This document shows positions 12,041-23,222 of a DNA stretch of 64,000 nucleotides, one piece after another. The translations under genes and the position numbers were made by a program. The stretch comes from Cephalotus follicularis (lineage: Eukaryota > Streptophyta > Magnoliopsida > Oxalidales > Cephalotaceae): assembly GCA_001972305.1 (NCBI GenBank), contig BDDD01002309.1, positions 62,001 through 126,000 of the forward strand. Reading direction: 5' to 3'. The notes beneath the pieces were generated by a model, which was given only the letters and a program-made list of their open reading frames with translations, was not told the origin of the DNA and did no database searches. The number at the start of each line of letters is the position of its first letter. Position 1 is the stretch's first letter.

Positions 12041-12188
12041 CAAGTGGTCTTATGCCCTTATTAAATCGGGAGAAAGTGAGTGTGACCTATGATTGCACCA
12101 ATGAGGTCCCAATTTTTTTATTACAGTAAACTTTATTTATTTACTATGCTTAAATGACATTTATTTTAGCTTTTGATTCAGTGTAAAA

Positions 12189-13246
12189 ATGGCAAACATT
12201 GAAAATCAGAAATTCATTACCCTTGATATTTCTAGAAAGAATTATCTATCTTGGGTACTTGTAGTGAAACTGTATTTGAGTGCTAAGAAATTAAAGCACA
12301 TAATTGAGGAAGAAAAATGCAGCATCAAATAAGGAACACACCACTGTACTGATTTTCTTAAGGCATCACATTGATGATGGTCTGAAATATGAATATCTAA
12401 CTGTTGAAAGTCCACTTGAATTGTGGCAAAACCTAAATGATAGGTTTGAGCATTTTAACGTTATTGTACTGCCAAAGGCATTGAATGATTGGTCAAAGCT
12501 ACGATTTCAAGATTTTAAAACAGTTTCAGAATATAATTACACGTTGTTCAAAATTGTATCATAACTGAAGATGTGTGGTGAAGTTAACATCGAAGATATG
12601 TTGTTAGAGAAAACATATCGAATATTTCATGCATCCAATGTATTACTGTAACAACAGTATAGGTTAAACGGGTTCAAGAAATATCGTGAACTAATTAGAT
12701 CTCTTCTTAATGTGGAGCAAAATAATGAATTACTTCTGCAAAATCATGGCAGTCGTTTGACTGGCTCAGCCCCTTTACAAGAAGTAAATGCAACTTAGTC
12801 CTATTTTGGAGGACGAAGAAGAGGGCGTGGACGAGGACGTGGCAATGGAAGAAATCAAAATTTCTTGGGGTCACGTAATAATAATAATAGCATGAAATGG
12901 CAAAATCCTGATACAAAACAACGTCAAAAGTGGCGCAATCCTGGACAATTCAGCAATCCTGGACAAGCCCAAAATAAAAAGGGTAATTGCAACCGATGTG
13001 GAATGGAAAGTCATTAGTACCGTGCTTGTCGTACAGCGAAGCATTGGGTCGACTTGTACCAAGCTTCTCTAAAAGAGAAAGGTAAACAAATTGAAACAAA
13101 TTTTATTAGTCATTGTGATCCTTTGGAAACTACGCAATCAGACTTTGTTTCAATGGGTACAACCCATTTGGAAATTGCTGATTTCTTAACTGATCCAAAT
13201 GGGAAAATGGACCAAGTGATTGCCGACGAAGACTTCCATCTCGATT
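12189..13246 (+). pseudogene. gag of the decayed copia element
   Basis: Starts MANIENQKFITLDISRKNYLSW, the usual N-terminus of copia Gag (DUF4219/UBN2 type). A frameshift near 12318 moves the reading to 12304-12564 (ESPLELWQNLNDRF). Further stops are at about 12562 and 12650, and an in-frame TAG is near 12797. The RGRGRG stretch (about 12815) and a zinc knuckle follow. In that knuckle CNRCGMESH is followed by a TAG in place of the next residue, so the CCHC finger is interrupted. The frame closes DEDFHLD-stop at 13246. Confidence 0.85.
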
Positions 13247-13367
13247 GATGTTATATGCCATTGTTTTAATGTTTATCACTTTTGAATAAAGTGCTTATGA
13301 AGTAATAAATATAACATAGTTATATTTATTAATAATATATGTGTTTTTATCTATAGATTATCATACC
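13247..13367 (+). other. Non-coding spacer between gag and pol of the copia element
   Basis: About 120 bp of T-rich DNA with stops in all frames. It ends TTTTTATCTATAG just before the pol frame at about 13368, a good 3' splice-site sequence. In this copia group I know of similar spacers between gag and pol; whether it is spliced here is inference. Confidence 0.45.
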
Positions 13368-14750
13368 ATGGATATTGGAGATATATGCATAACCGACAGT
13401 GCAACAACACACACAATACTCCAGAATGAAAATTATTTTTCACATTTAACAATAACAAAGGCTAATGTTGGAACAAATTCTGGTACATCAGACCTAATTG
13501 AAGGTTTTGGGATGACTAGATTTGTGTTATCAAATGGAACACAAATTCGCATCACAGATGCTTTATATTCTACAAAGTCTAGAAGAAACTTGCTTAGTTT
13601 CAAAGATATTCGCCTTAATGGTTATAATTATTGAAACTACAAATGAAAACGGTAAAGAATATCTTTATATCACTGGTAATGCTTTCTGCCGAAAGCAAAT
13701 ACTGGAGAAACTCCCTGGACTTTCTTCTGGGTTATATATTATGAAAATTAGAGCAATTGAATTCCATAATGTTGTGGATTTAAAAGTCATAGACTTCAAA
13801 GGATTCATGCCTTTGCATGAACGGCTAGACCACCCAGGTGTCACAATGATGTCTCGAATCATTGAAAGTTCACATGGACATCCACTTAAAAACCATAAAA
13901 TGCTATTGAATAATGAGAACCATTGTGTTGCTTGTTCGCAAGAAAAACTTATTATAAGACCATCTACAACAAGAGTGGATGTAGAATTTCTAAAATTTTT
14001 AGAGAGAATTCAAGGAGATATTTATGGACCGATTAATCCACCATCTTGACCATTTCGGTATTTCATGGTCTTAATAGATGCATCGACAAGATAGTCACAT
14101 GTATGCTTGCTTTCAACTCACAATGTTGTATTTACGAGACTATTTGCTCAAATAAATAAATTACGAGCACAATTTCTAGATCATCCTATAAAGTCTATTC
14201 GGATAGATAATACTGCTGAATTTTGTTCCAAAGTATTTGATGAATATTGTATGACAATAGGAATTACTATTGAACATCCTATTCCTCACATACACACCCC
14301 AAATGGGTTGGCCGAATCTATTATCAAAAGACTTCAATTGATTGCTCGTTCTTTGTTGATGAGGTCAAAGTTACCTATTTCAGCTTGGGGACATGCGATA
14401 TTGCATACTGCGACTCTTATACGTATAAGACCGACTGCATATCATAAACATTCTCTAATGCAGCTTGTTCTTGGTCAAGAACCAAATATATCCCACTTAA
14501 GAGTGTTTAGATGTGCAGTATATGTGTCCATTGCACATTCTCAGCGGAGTAAAATGGGACCACAACGCCGACTTGGCGTTTATGTGGAATTTGATTCTCT
14601 ATCAATTATAAGGTATCTTGAACCATTAACATATGACATTTTTACTGCACGTTATGCAGATTGTCACTTTGATGAATTGGTTTTCCCAGTGTTAGGGGGA
14701 GACAAGATTTTATCAAAAATGAAAATGAAAATTCATGGAAAGCATCAAGA
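13368..14750 (+). pseudogene. Protease and integrase region of the decayed copia pol
   Basis: Begins MDIGDICITDSATTHTIL, the aspartic protease motif in its DSA form. After a frameshift near 13634 come the GAG-pre-integrase segment (FMPLHERLDHPG ... CVACSQEK) with its His and Cys ligands. The integrase core has GDIYGPI (first Asp), IRIDNTAEF (second Asp) and HTPNGLAESIIK (Glu). Stops at about 14048 and 14093 break the core. It runs to LGGDKI, then is cut by the MITE at 14752 in the middle of a codon series that resumes at 15313. Confidence 0.85.
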
Positions 14751-14751
14751 G

Positions 14752-15312
14752 TAGGGCTGGCAATTCGTGTCGATGGGTCATAAATGGGTCGTGTCAACAC
14801 ATGAGTATAACGATTTAACCCGAACACGACCCGTTTAATAATCGTTTCAGACACATAACCCTAACCCGACCCATTTAATAAACGGGTGACATGACACGAC
14901 CCTGCGTAACCCGTTTATTAAATGAGTCATTTTGAGTCAACCTGTTTATAACCCGATTTTGACCTGTTTAAAAAAATATTCCAATTTCTAATTCTAATAT
15001 TCAATTATTCATCTACTACATATATTTCTAAACAAATGCATCCATCATCAACATTTAAAATATCATCAAATATTACAATTATCCAAAGCCCATTTACCAT
15101 TTAACGGGTAGATAGGTGACTCGTTTAATAATCGGGTTAATTTTTGGTCAATTCTGGGTCTTATAGGTTGACCCGAAATTGACATGTTTATTATTCGTGT
15201 CAACGGGTCAGCCCGAAATTGACCTGAACCCATTTAAGTTTGACCCAAAACCCATTAATTTCGTGTCAATTTTGATTCAGGTCACGTGTCATGACCCAAA
15301 TTTCCAGCCCTA
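14752..15312. mobile_element. hAT-like MITE (561 bp)
   Basis: Terminal inverted repeats TAGGGCTGGCAA (left) and TAGGGCTGGAAA (right, reverse complement). It is rich in subterminal CGGGTC/GTGTCA repeats. The flanks are ATCAAGAG on the left and ATAAGAG on the right: an 8-bp duplication with one base lost. Removing it restores the copia reading KASRVHNFDPR across the junction, which fixes the borders. It has no coding capacity. Confidence 0.8.
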
Positions 15313-18207
15313 ATAAGAGTACATAATTTTGATCCACGTACAAATGAATGCGAACTATAAGTTCAAAGGATCATTAATTTGTAAAATATTGCTAAACAAA
15401 TGACAGACGTATTTAATGATGCTCAAAAAGTGGTAAAATCTTATCTACCAGTTGTAAATGCTCCAGCAAGAATTGATATATCTAATGCTAGTGAAAGCTC
15501 AATCTATATATTAAAGTCTAAACCACAGTTGAAACGTGCTAGGCCAATTGGTGTTAAGGATATTGTACCACGAAAACAAAAGGAAAATAAGGGTGGTGTA
15601 CAAAACTCTAAAATAATATTAACACAAGAGAATGTGTTATTTTCAAAACCTACGTTGACTCCAGAGAGAATACAAAGCCTTGAAAAGGCAGTGGGATTTC
15701 AAAATGAAAAAGTCTCGATGAATTATACATATAATGAACAAATATGGAATCGAAAAGAGATTATAGTTAATGATAAGTTTGCCTTTGTCGTTGCATTGGA
15801 TATTACAAATCCTGTTATGGATCCTAAACCACAAAGTGTTGAACAATGTCAACAAAAAAATGATTGGCCAAAATGGAAAGATGCAATAGAAGCAGAATTG
15901 CAATCTTTGTCCAAAAAAGAAGTATTTGGACCAATAATTCAAACACCAAACTGTATAACCCCTATTGGATTTAGATGGAGATTTGTTCAAAAATAAAATG
16001 AGAAAAATGAAATTGTGAGATATAAAGTAAGGCTTGTAGTTCAAGGGTTCTCACAGAGACCAGGTATTGATTACCAAGAAACATATTATTCAGTTATGGA
16101 TGGTGAATAAACTACAAGGGGGGCTCAAACAAAGTGAGAGCAACAATGGCTTAAGATGTAAGATGAAAGCTTTTGAGACTAGCTTTGTATTTGAATGCTT
16201 GGTATATGATTTCTTTGAATTCTTTTGTGATTTGATTTCTCTTGTGTTGTTCTCACACTTTTTCTTCAAAACTTCTTGGTATATATATATATATTTGCCT
16301 TAGAGATCCGTTGGCTATTGTCTTCCAAGTGGTTGCATAAAAGACGGCTCATTAAAACTCTGTCAGAAATGTTCCCAGTCGTCCAAAGCGTCGACTGTCA
16401 CCTTCAAAGCATCGACGCTTATGTGACCGTTAGGTATCTCAAATTTGAATTTTCGAGTCAAAGCGCAGGCGTTCTATCTCCAAAAGTCGACCGGTAGATC
16501 AAAGCGATGACGCTTAAGGTTGGGCGTCGACGCTTAGGCCAAATTGAATTCCAATTGGGCTCGCTGCTTCAACCGGCAGACGCTTTGCACAAAGCGCAGA
16601 CGTTTTGTGTCAAAGCGCAGACGCTTTGAGTTTGGGCGTCGACGGTTTGAGTGTTTATTCCTCTTTTCAAAGTGCTTCACCAGTAGACGCTTTGTTCCTT
16701 GTCTCGACTGCCTGTCAAAGCGCTGACGCTTTATCCTTGAGCGTCAACGGTTTGCCCTGTATTTGCAGAATTCTTGTGCTGTTTTGTGCATTTCATGGTT
16801 TTATTGCACATCAAGAAACTTTGTTAAACACAAATATGTTATCATCAAAACTTAGGATTGAGACATAAATGTCAACAGATGGAATCACTTTTCGATTCCT
16901 AATCAATATGGCTGTTTTGAAAGAACTTGAAACTCGTCTTATAGACATAGTAACAGCATACTTATATGGGTCACTTGATAGTGACATATATATGAGAATT
17001 GCTGATGGATTTAAAGTTCCTGAATAGAAAAAATCTTGCCACATGTATTCAATTAAGCTACAATGTTCGTTGTATGGATTGAAACAATCTGGTCAAATGT
17101 GGCACAATCGACTAAGTAAATATTTAATCAAAAATGGTATACAAAAGATCAAGTATGTCCATGTATATTTATCAAAAAATCTAACGATGGATTTGCTATT
17201 ATTGTAGTATACGTAGATGACTTTAATCTTGTTGGTACTTCTGAAGAGCTTACAAAAAATGCTACCTATTTAAAATATGAGTTTGAAATGAAAGATCTTG
17301 GAAAAACAAAATTTGTCTTGGTATACAAGTGAAGCACATATCATCTGGGATCTTCATCTATCAATCTACATACACGGAAAGGATTCTTAGTTGATTCAAC
17401 ATGGACAAAGCTTATCCTTTAAGCACTCCAATAGTCGTCCGATCACTTGATGTCAAGAAGGATCCATTTCGTCCTCAAGAAGAATGAGAAGAAATCCTCG
17501 GACCTAAAGTCTATCTTAGCGCAATTGGAGCACTATTGTATCTTGCAAATTTCACAAGACCTGATATTACATTTTCTGTTAATTTGCTAGCAAGATATAG
17601 CTCTACACCAACAAGAAGGCACTAGAATGGGATTAAGCACATAATGCGATATTTTCGTGGAAGCATCGGTATGGGTCTATTTTATCCGAGGGGAAAAAAA
17701 TCAGCATTGATTGGATATGCTAACGCAAGATACTTGTCTGATCCACATAAAGAAAGATCACAAACCGGTTATATTTTTACCTTTTGTGACACTACTATAT
17801 CATGGCGATCAACAAAATAGACAATGATAATAACTTTTTCGAATCATTCAGAGATCCTTGTAATTCATGAAGTAAGCCGAGAATGTATATGGTTGATATC
17901 AATGATTTAATATATACGATAATCATGTGGACTATCCTCGATTAGAAATAATTTCATTGTAACGTATGAAGATAATGTTATTTGTATCACAAAACTCAGA
18001 GGTGGATATATCAAAGGTGATCGAAAGAAACATATTTTACCAAAATTCTTCTATACCAATGAGCTTCAGAAAAATGGTGATATTGATGTACAACAAATCC
18101 AATCAAGTGACAATTTAGCGGATTTATTTACAAAAGCATTACCATGTACTACATTCAAGAAACTCAGACATGATATTGGGATGTGTCAGCTTAAAGATCT
18201 TCATTAA
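15313..18207 (+). pseudogene. Reverse transcriptase and RNase H remnants of the decayed copia element
   Basis: The best part is 15400-15996, the integrase-RT connection and first RT motif (YLPVVNAPARID; DWPKWKDAIEAEL; PNCITPIGFRWRF). RT continues [17 protein letters not shown] until the solo LTR at 16104 and resumes at 16878 with GITFRFLINMAV, TAYLYGSLDSDIYM and LYGLKQSGQMW. The catalytic YVDD region near 17210 is interrupted by TAG and frame changes. From there to the stop at 18205 the RNase H part (ADLFTKALP motif near 18117) is readable only in pieces. This copy cannot make RT. Confidence 0.82.
16104..16877 (-). mobile_element. Solo LTR of a Sirevirus-like copia element (774 bp) with palindromic repeats
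   Basis: TG...CA ends, with a perfect GATGG duplication (16099-16103 and 16878-16882 in phase with the RT reading). Read on the minus strand it starts TGTTGACATTTATG and has TTTTGATGATAACA, as in LTRs of Sirevirus-like elements (family memory). Between 16385 and 16755 it holds about 12 variants of AAAGCGTCGACGCTTT, most of them separated by 10-40 bp. No coding domain is inside. Confidence 0.8.
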
Positions 18208-18353
18208 TATAATACAAAAACTTGGAGAGTTTTTATTTCAGGGAGAGGCTGTACTCTTTTTCTTTTGTAAAGGTTTTTATCCCAATGGGTTTTTCCCTAG
18301 CAAGGTTTTAACGAGACAATCATAATAATGTGGAATAGAAATTCAATGCAGAG
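18208..18353 (+). other. Post-pol region and degenerate polypurine tract of the copia element
   Basis: Contains the TTTTTCCCTAGCAAGGTTTTAA block typical of the end of this copia group, and ends AATGCAGAG directly before the LTR where a purine tract such as AAGGGGGAG is usual. The tract is therefore eroded. Confidence 0.5.
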
Positions 18354-18840
18354 TATTGTAAAATAATTATGAATTACTATTCCAACAACCCTAATCCTAT
18401 TCCAACAACTTTAATCCTATTCCAACAACTCTAATACTATTCAAACAACTCTAATTACTATTATAACAACCCATCTAAACTCCTATAAATAGACATGTAT
18501 TGTTATGAAGAAATGAAGAATTTATTATAGGAAAATATCTTATTTCTATCTTACTTTCTCTCTTGATTTCTTTATAGTATAATCTTCATTCGTTAGTTAA
18601 TCTTCAGAAAAAGGGTGATATTGATGTACAACAAATATGATCAAGTGATAATTTAACGAATTTATTTACAAAGGCATTACCAGGTACTACATTCAAGAAA
18701 CTCGGACATGATATTGGGATACGTTAGTTTAAAGATCTTCATTAATACAATACAAGAACTTGGAGAGTTTTTGTTTCAGGAAGAGACTGTACTTTATAGT
18801 ATAATCTTCATTTGTTAGTTAATCTCATAAGTTTATAACA
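18354..18840 (+). repeat. Rearranged 3' LTR of the decayed copia element
   Basis: 18354-18604 matches the first ~248 bp of the 5' LTR. 18605-18797 is a diverged second copy of the end of pol and its downstream region (18066-18250), and 18798-18840 is the LTR tail. The first junction shares CTTCAG with the pol sequence, pointing to microhomology-driven template switching or recombination. The CATAT duplication directly follows at 18841, so the element's outer border is intact. Confidence 0.8.
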
Positions 18841-18845
18841 CATAT

Positions 18846-19630
18846 TTAATTATTGTATTGATATTAAGCTTGCTTTTATTGATTTAGTGGTTTGGGGTAT
18901 TTATTTACCCATATACATATTTGTGAGTGTTCACTGGTTTTGTTTTTACAGAGCATGGGGTAGTTTTTATGAGTTTACTATAAATGGAAATTTAAACACT
19001 CTTATTTCTCTCTCATCTCACAAGCTCTCTCTCTTTCTCACAAACAAACGCTTAAACCATCTAACTTTCACCTCTCGCATTGTCTCTATACTGCCGATTT
19101 CTTCACCAAGCGAAAAGGAAGGGATTTTCACCTTGTTTTGCCACTGATTTTCTTGAGGACAAGCTAGTAGAGGATTGAGGCTTGGTTTTCTTTTTTCTTC
19201 AACTTAGGGGAGCTCTAACAAGTGGTAGATTGTCTTTACCTTAAATGCATCATGGATATGTGGTTTACAAGCTTTATAAATTGCATATACCTGTTTATAT
19301 GCTTGTATTGATTGATTATAAACTGATTGGTGGATTGAATTGGTTGTTTTGAACTTAGATTAAAATTGGGGGGCTTACACCTATAATTGGAAATTGGGTT
19401 TTAATGGATCAATTCAAGTTTCTAATGTGTCAAATGTGTTAAGTTTCTATGGACAAAATAAATGGATTTTAGACTAAGTTGGACTAGTGTTGAGTTTGAG
19501 GCCTACGAATTCAAAAATGGCGTTATAACACTCATTATTGTAAATTGAGTTTTAACACTATTTAACCACGAATCGACTTTGGGGCAATCTTCGTTAAACA
19601 TTGGATTGTTTTCTACGCGAAATTTGCATT
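18846..19630 (+). other. Outer solo LTR, middle section
   Basis: No gene. It belongs to the solo LTR 8193-24171 by the nesting logic. A CT-rich stretch (about 19006-19040, with TTTCTCTCTCATCTCAC) and TACTATAAATGG (about 18977-18987) could be the LTR promoter and transcript start. Confidence 0.45.
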
Positions 19631-19964
19631 GAAGGAATCTATGAAGCACTGACACCGACACACGACACGCGACACGACACGATATTTTTAAAAAAATTGG
19701 GATTCTGACACGTTGTATATTTAATATGATTTTTTTTTATATATATACTTTATATCAATATGTCAATATTCAATATAAAAACCTTAGAATGAATTTAAAT
19801 TAAAAAAAGTTCATCATCCATTCATATATTTTAATTAACAAATTAAGTAACACACATAACTAATAGAAGGACAGCATTCCAACATGTAATTAAGAATGTC
19901 GTAAAGAGAATCCATAATAGGATTCACAAGTCACAAGTGTCACAACATAAAACCATCTAATAAA

Positions 19965-22228
19965 CTAAACTTCATCAAAGTTAATATCTTTATGACCTCC
20001 ATCGGATGGAGCATCAACTTCATCTAAGAAAACAATGGACTCCATCTCCGGTTCATCAAGTGAGAGACTTGCAACTTCAAGCACTCCAATATCTTCCAGT
20101 GAGTCAAATGCATCTCCGCCAATATCCCACATTTTTGTCTCTCCTTGTGCATATTGTGGACTCTTTCTCGAAAGAAGACGAAGGTTACTATGAATGTAAA
20201 CCAAGTCTTCAGCACGTTTGGGTGTCATCTTGTTTCTTTTCATCGAATGCACAAAGGAATAAGTACTCCAATTCCTCTCGGCACATGATGAAGAAGAAGG
20301 TTGTGCAAGAAGCCTTAAGGCTATGGTTTGAAGCATAGGTGCACATGCTCCATGAATAACCCTCCAAGCCTTGGGATCCATAGCATACCGAAATTCAATT
20401 GAATCGAAATCCCTAAAATCTCTATTCTTGCCAACAAATTCCGCATACTCCATATTTACCTTGTTGCGCTCCTCCAAGTTAGGAAAATATTTCCTAATGC
20501 ATTTGGTTCTTTCTAGATTGATCTCCATATCCTTGTGAGGAGGAACTCTAGTGAGATCTTCATTAAGACATTGCTCACTATAATACCTTATTACAAAAAA
20601 GATATACAAAATTAGAAGCTATTAATATTATAAGAGATATTATATGGTAAAAAGATTTAATACATAAAGTATGGAAAACTTACTTTTGATAAAAGGCATA
20701 TGCCAAACAATGAAGTGGAGTATTGTTCTTGTTCCAATGATCTATAAGAATTTCATGAACTACTTGAAAAAAAGGAGACTCCTCATATACCATTTTCACT
20801 TCATGATAGTTTATAGCTTTTTTCACATTTTCAATCAGCATATCCCACATGTCATACACCAAGTGGAGAGAAGGCTTGTCGATATCACAAAATCTAATCA
20901 TATCATAGATTGGAACCGTAAAGGAAAGTATATAATCTATTGAATACCACCACAAATCATCCAACACATTTTCCTTAACAGTTCTAGCCCTCCCTTGATG
21001 ATCATCTCGATAAAGTATCCATTTGTCAGAAATAACCATGTTTTGAATACCACTTTTTATCAATTTGAACCTCTTAAGCATTACAACCATTGAAGCAAAA
21101 CGAGTTTCGGTCACGGAAAGCAATTTCAAACTAACAAACTCATTAAACATGGATAATCTCATAGAATGGTTCATGATAAAAATTTTAATCATCATAACAT
21201 CCCCAATAATGTCGGATATCCAACTACATGCTTCATATGCCACTTGATTACTTTCCACAATTTTTGCCCTTACAAATATTCTTCAAAGCTAGATTAAGAG
21301 TGTGCACCACATAAGGCGTCCAAACAATTGATGAAAATTCTTGCTCAATAAGTTGTCCTACACCCTTACAATTTGAAACATTATCCGTAATTACTTGGAC
21401 GACCTTTGTATACCCAACTTCATTGATAACTTTTTTCAACAAGTTATAAATGAAATGCATATCTTTTGTTTGTCCCGAACAATCAACCAATTTTAGGAAC
21501 ATAGCATCTCCATCCGACACGGCCATAAAATTGATAAGTGGTCTTCTTTGTGAGTCACTCCAACCATCACTCACAATACTCACACCATTTTCATTCCAAC
21601 TATTTATAATACTTGCACACAACCTATCAATATTTGTCTTCTCTTTTTGCAAAAGAGTGGTCCTCAATAAATTATATCCTGGTGGTAAATACCCCGCAAT
21701 ATTGTGATTAGTGGTGTAAGTGAAAGCGGATTGAAAATAAAGGTTCCTTGCAAGATTAAACGGCAATCCCGCTGAATAAAACATCCTAGCAATTTCATAA
21801 TCTAAATGTTCCATTTCACTTTTGTTGAATGCCTTCTCAATTGCAATTACACTACCAGTCTTTCTCTTTTCTAAGTCAATGGAGGAACTCTTTCCATAAC
21901 TAGAAGGTGGTAAAGGTACAAGTTTTGAAGCATTACTATTTATTCTAACAGTAGCTTCTTCGTCTAATTTTTGCATGTTTTAAAGATCTCGAGTTTTTAC
22001 TTTCAAACAAGGTCCAACCCCTTTACCGGATATTTTCAATAAATGAGCTCTAACTCTAGTGTATGAACTTTTGAAATCTTTTTGAAAAAAATTGCACTTC
22101 CAAGATAAATTTCCCCCCGCCTCATTGTGTTGATCCATCTTAATAATAAATTTCCACAATAGTTTATTCAAATCTTCATTAGGTGAGCTAGCTGAACTAC
22201 TACTACCACTACCACCACTTGGTTCCAT
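19965..22228 (-). pseudogene. hAT transposase with one stop, one frameshift and a lost zinc ligand
   Basis: Order: Ser-rich N-terminus, BED-type finger (WKC at residues 43-45), DUF659 region (IVSDGWSDSQRRPLINF; VITDNVSNCKGVG), the central hAT part (NEFVSLKLLSVTETRFAS) and the C-terminal dimerisation domain (SSSCAERNWSTYSFVHS; RAEDLVYIHSNLRLLSR). The Asp, Asp and Glu expected in the catalytic core are present. Lesions: a TAA after KTRDL at 21980-21982, a frameshift near 21250 after CKGKN, and Phe at residue 48 where the second Cys of the CxxC ligand pair is expected. A 97-bp GT-AG intron (20683-20587) restores YQK-YYSE. Otherwise it is full length. It would be inactive as read but could be a recent loss. 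Confidence 0.9.
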
Positions 22229-22837
22229 TCTAAAAAAAAAAAAAATTGCTTTTAATATATCATACTAATGCAAAGTATAAACATCAAAACAAACAGTAAA
22301 TAATAGAACAAATAAAAAAGTAAAGATTATAGAGTACAACTGATTACTTTATCAGTTTATTTAAATATGTGATAAAAAAAATTAGTCACAAATCTGAGCT
22401 ATGGGCGATGTATATTTATATATTTTAAATATACTTGCACATATTTTAATCTATATTTATATATTTATGTGTGATGTATTGATTAAAATAAAATAAAATA
22501 ATGACTTCTGCTTTTTTGGATAAGTAAAAGTATGCATAATAAGGCTATGGGTGACAACTAAAACTACTACTACTTCTCAGCTGAGTCAACAACCATCAAT
22601 AAAAGTTACTAAACAATATATTAATGAGATTAAATTAAAACCATACAATATTTATTATACAATCTTTATAAAAACCATTAACCAATAACCATTTAATAAC
22701 CACTTAACCAGTACATATGTCACCATGAAATAAAAAAAAAAAGCATTCAAGCGTGCTGTAAAGCTCAATCAAAACAAAAACAGAAGAGAAGACATCTCTC
22801 GCACACAGTAGAAGAGAGATTGAGAGAGACTTACCTG
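22229..22837 (-). other. 5' UTR intron of the hAT transposase
   Basis: On the minus strand CCAG followed by GTAAGT at 22834 is a strong donor, and a T-run followed by AG at 22231-22230 lies directly before the ATG at 22228. This suggests a roughly 605-bp leader intron. The exon upstream (about 22838-22930) is GA/CT-rich. Confidence 0.5.
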
Positions 22838-23222
22838 GTCTTCCAAAGAGATAGATCGAAAGAGTGAGGGCTTTAGAGAGAGTTCAAAAGAGACATAGGT
22901 CACAGGTTTGTCCTCAGTTGATTTTCTTTTTAATTTAAGAGTTTGTTCTGATCTGGGGCTGGGTTTTGTAATTTTGGTTTCAATCCCTCTAATCTAGGCC
23001 TTTTTTTTTAATTTGCAAAAAACTGGCCCCAACGTGTCAGGCTCGGTCAAAACACGCGTCAGACTCGTTGACCCGCATGTCAGATGCCAGTCAACAATCT
23101 TCGACGCATTGACCACGTATCGGACGTGAGTATGAGCGTGTCAGACAAGTGTCGGCGTCGGACTCGTGTCCGACACCGACTCGAATACTTGTTCGACGTG
23201 TCCGTGCTTTATAGGAAGGAAT

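Larger units (their letters stand above)
9058..12121 (+). mobile_element. Possible tRNA-derived SINE split by a solo LTR
   Basis: The piece 9058-9139 has an A-box-like GACTTAGTGGTAGG and a B-box-like ACGTTCGAGTCTGGC about 37 bp apart, as in RNA polymerase III promoters. After the solo LTR, 12046-12121 continues with GAGTGTGACC... and ends in a T-rich tail, like plant Au-type SINEs. Clear target duplications of the SINE itself were not found, so it could instead be part of the copia leader. Confidence 0.35.
8240..18840 (+). mobile_element. Ty1/copia retrotransposon, heavily decayed, with three nested insertions
   Basis: The left LTR is 8240-8503 and the rearranged right LTR ends at 18840. Perfect 5-bp flanks CATAT (8235-8239 and 18841-18845) define the insertion. 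Between them lie a leader, gag (12189-13246), protease and integrase (13368-14750), and RT plus RNase H remnants (15313-18207) in copia order (integrase before RT). Nested inside are a 2.9-kb solo LTR, a hAT-like MITE and a Sirevirus-like solo LTR, each with its own target duplication. Both LTRs start TATTG where TGTTG is expected, a G-to-A type change. Dozens of stops in the RT/RNase H part mark it as old. The DSATTHTIL protease motif and ORF layout resemble the Ivana/Oryco lineage (tentative). Confidence 0.88.
19639..23214 (-). mobile_element. hAT-superfamily DNA transposon (3576 bp)
   Basis: Perfect 8-bp target duplication GAAGGAAT (19631-19638 and 23215-23222), the hAT length. Terminal inverted repeats are CTATGAAGCACTGACAC and, reversed, CTATAAAGCACGGACAC. 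Both subterminal regions are packed with CGTGTC/GACACG units (19650-19685 and 23030-23205), where hAT transposases usually bind. Inside is one transposase gene on the minus strand with a 5' UTR intron. The flanking sequence is the outer solo LTR. Confidence 0.93.

Noticed and set aside
16544..16868. Arg-rich and Ser/Ala-rich ORFs (KRRRF / QSADALS repeats)
   Set aside because: The repeats are translations of the AAAGCGTCGACGCTTT palindromes in a solo LTR.
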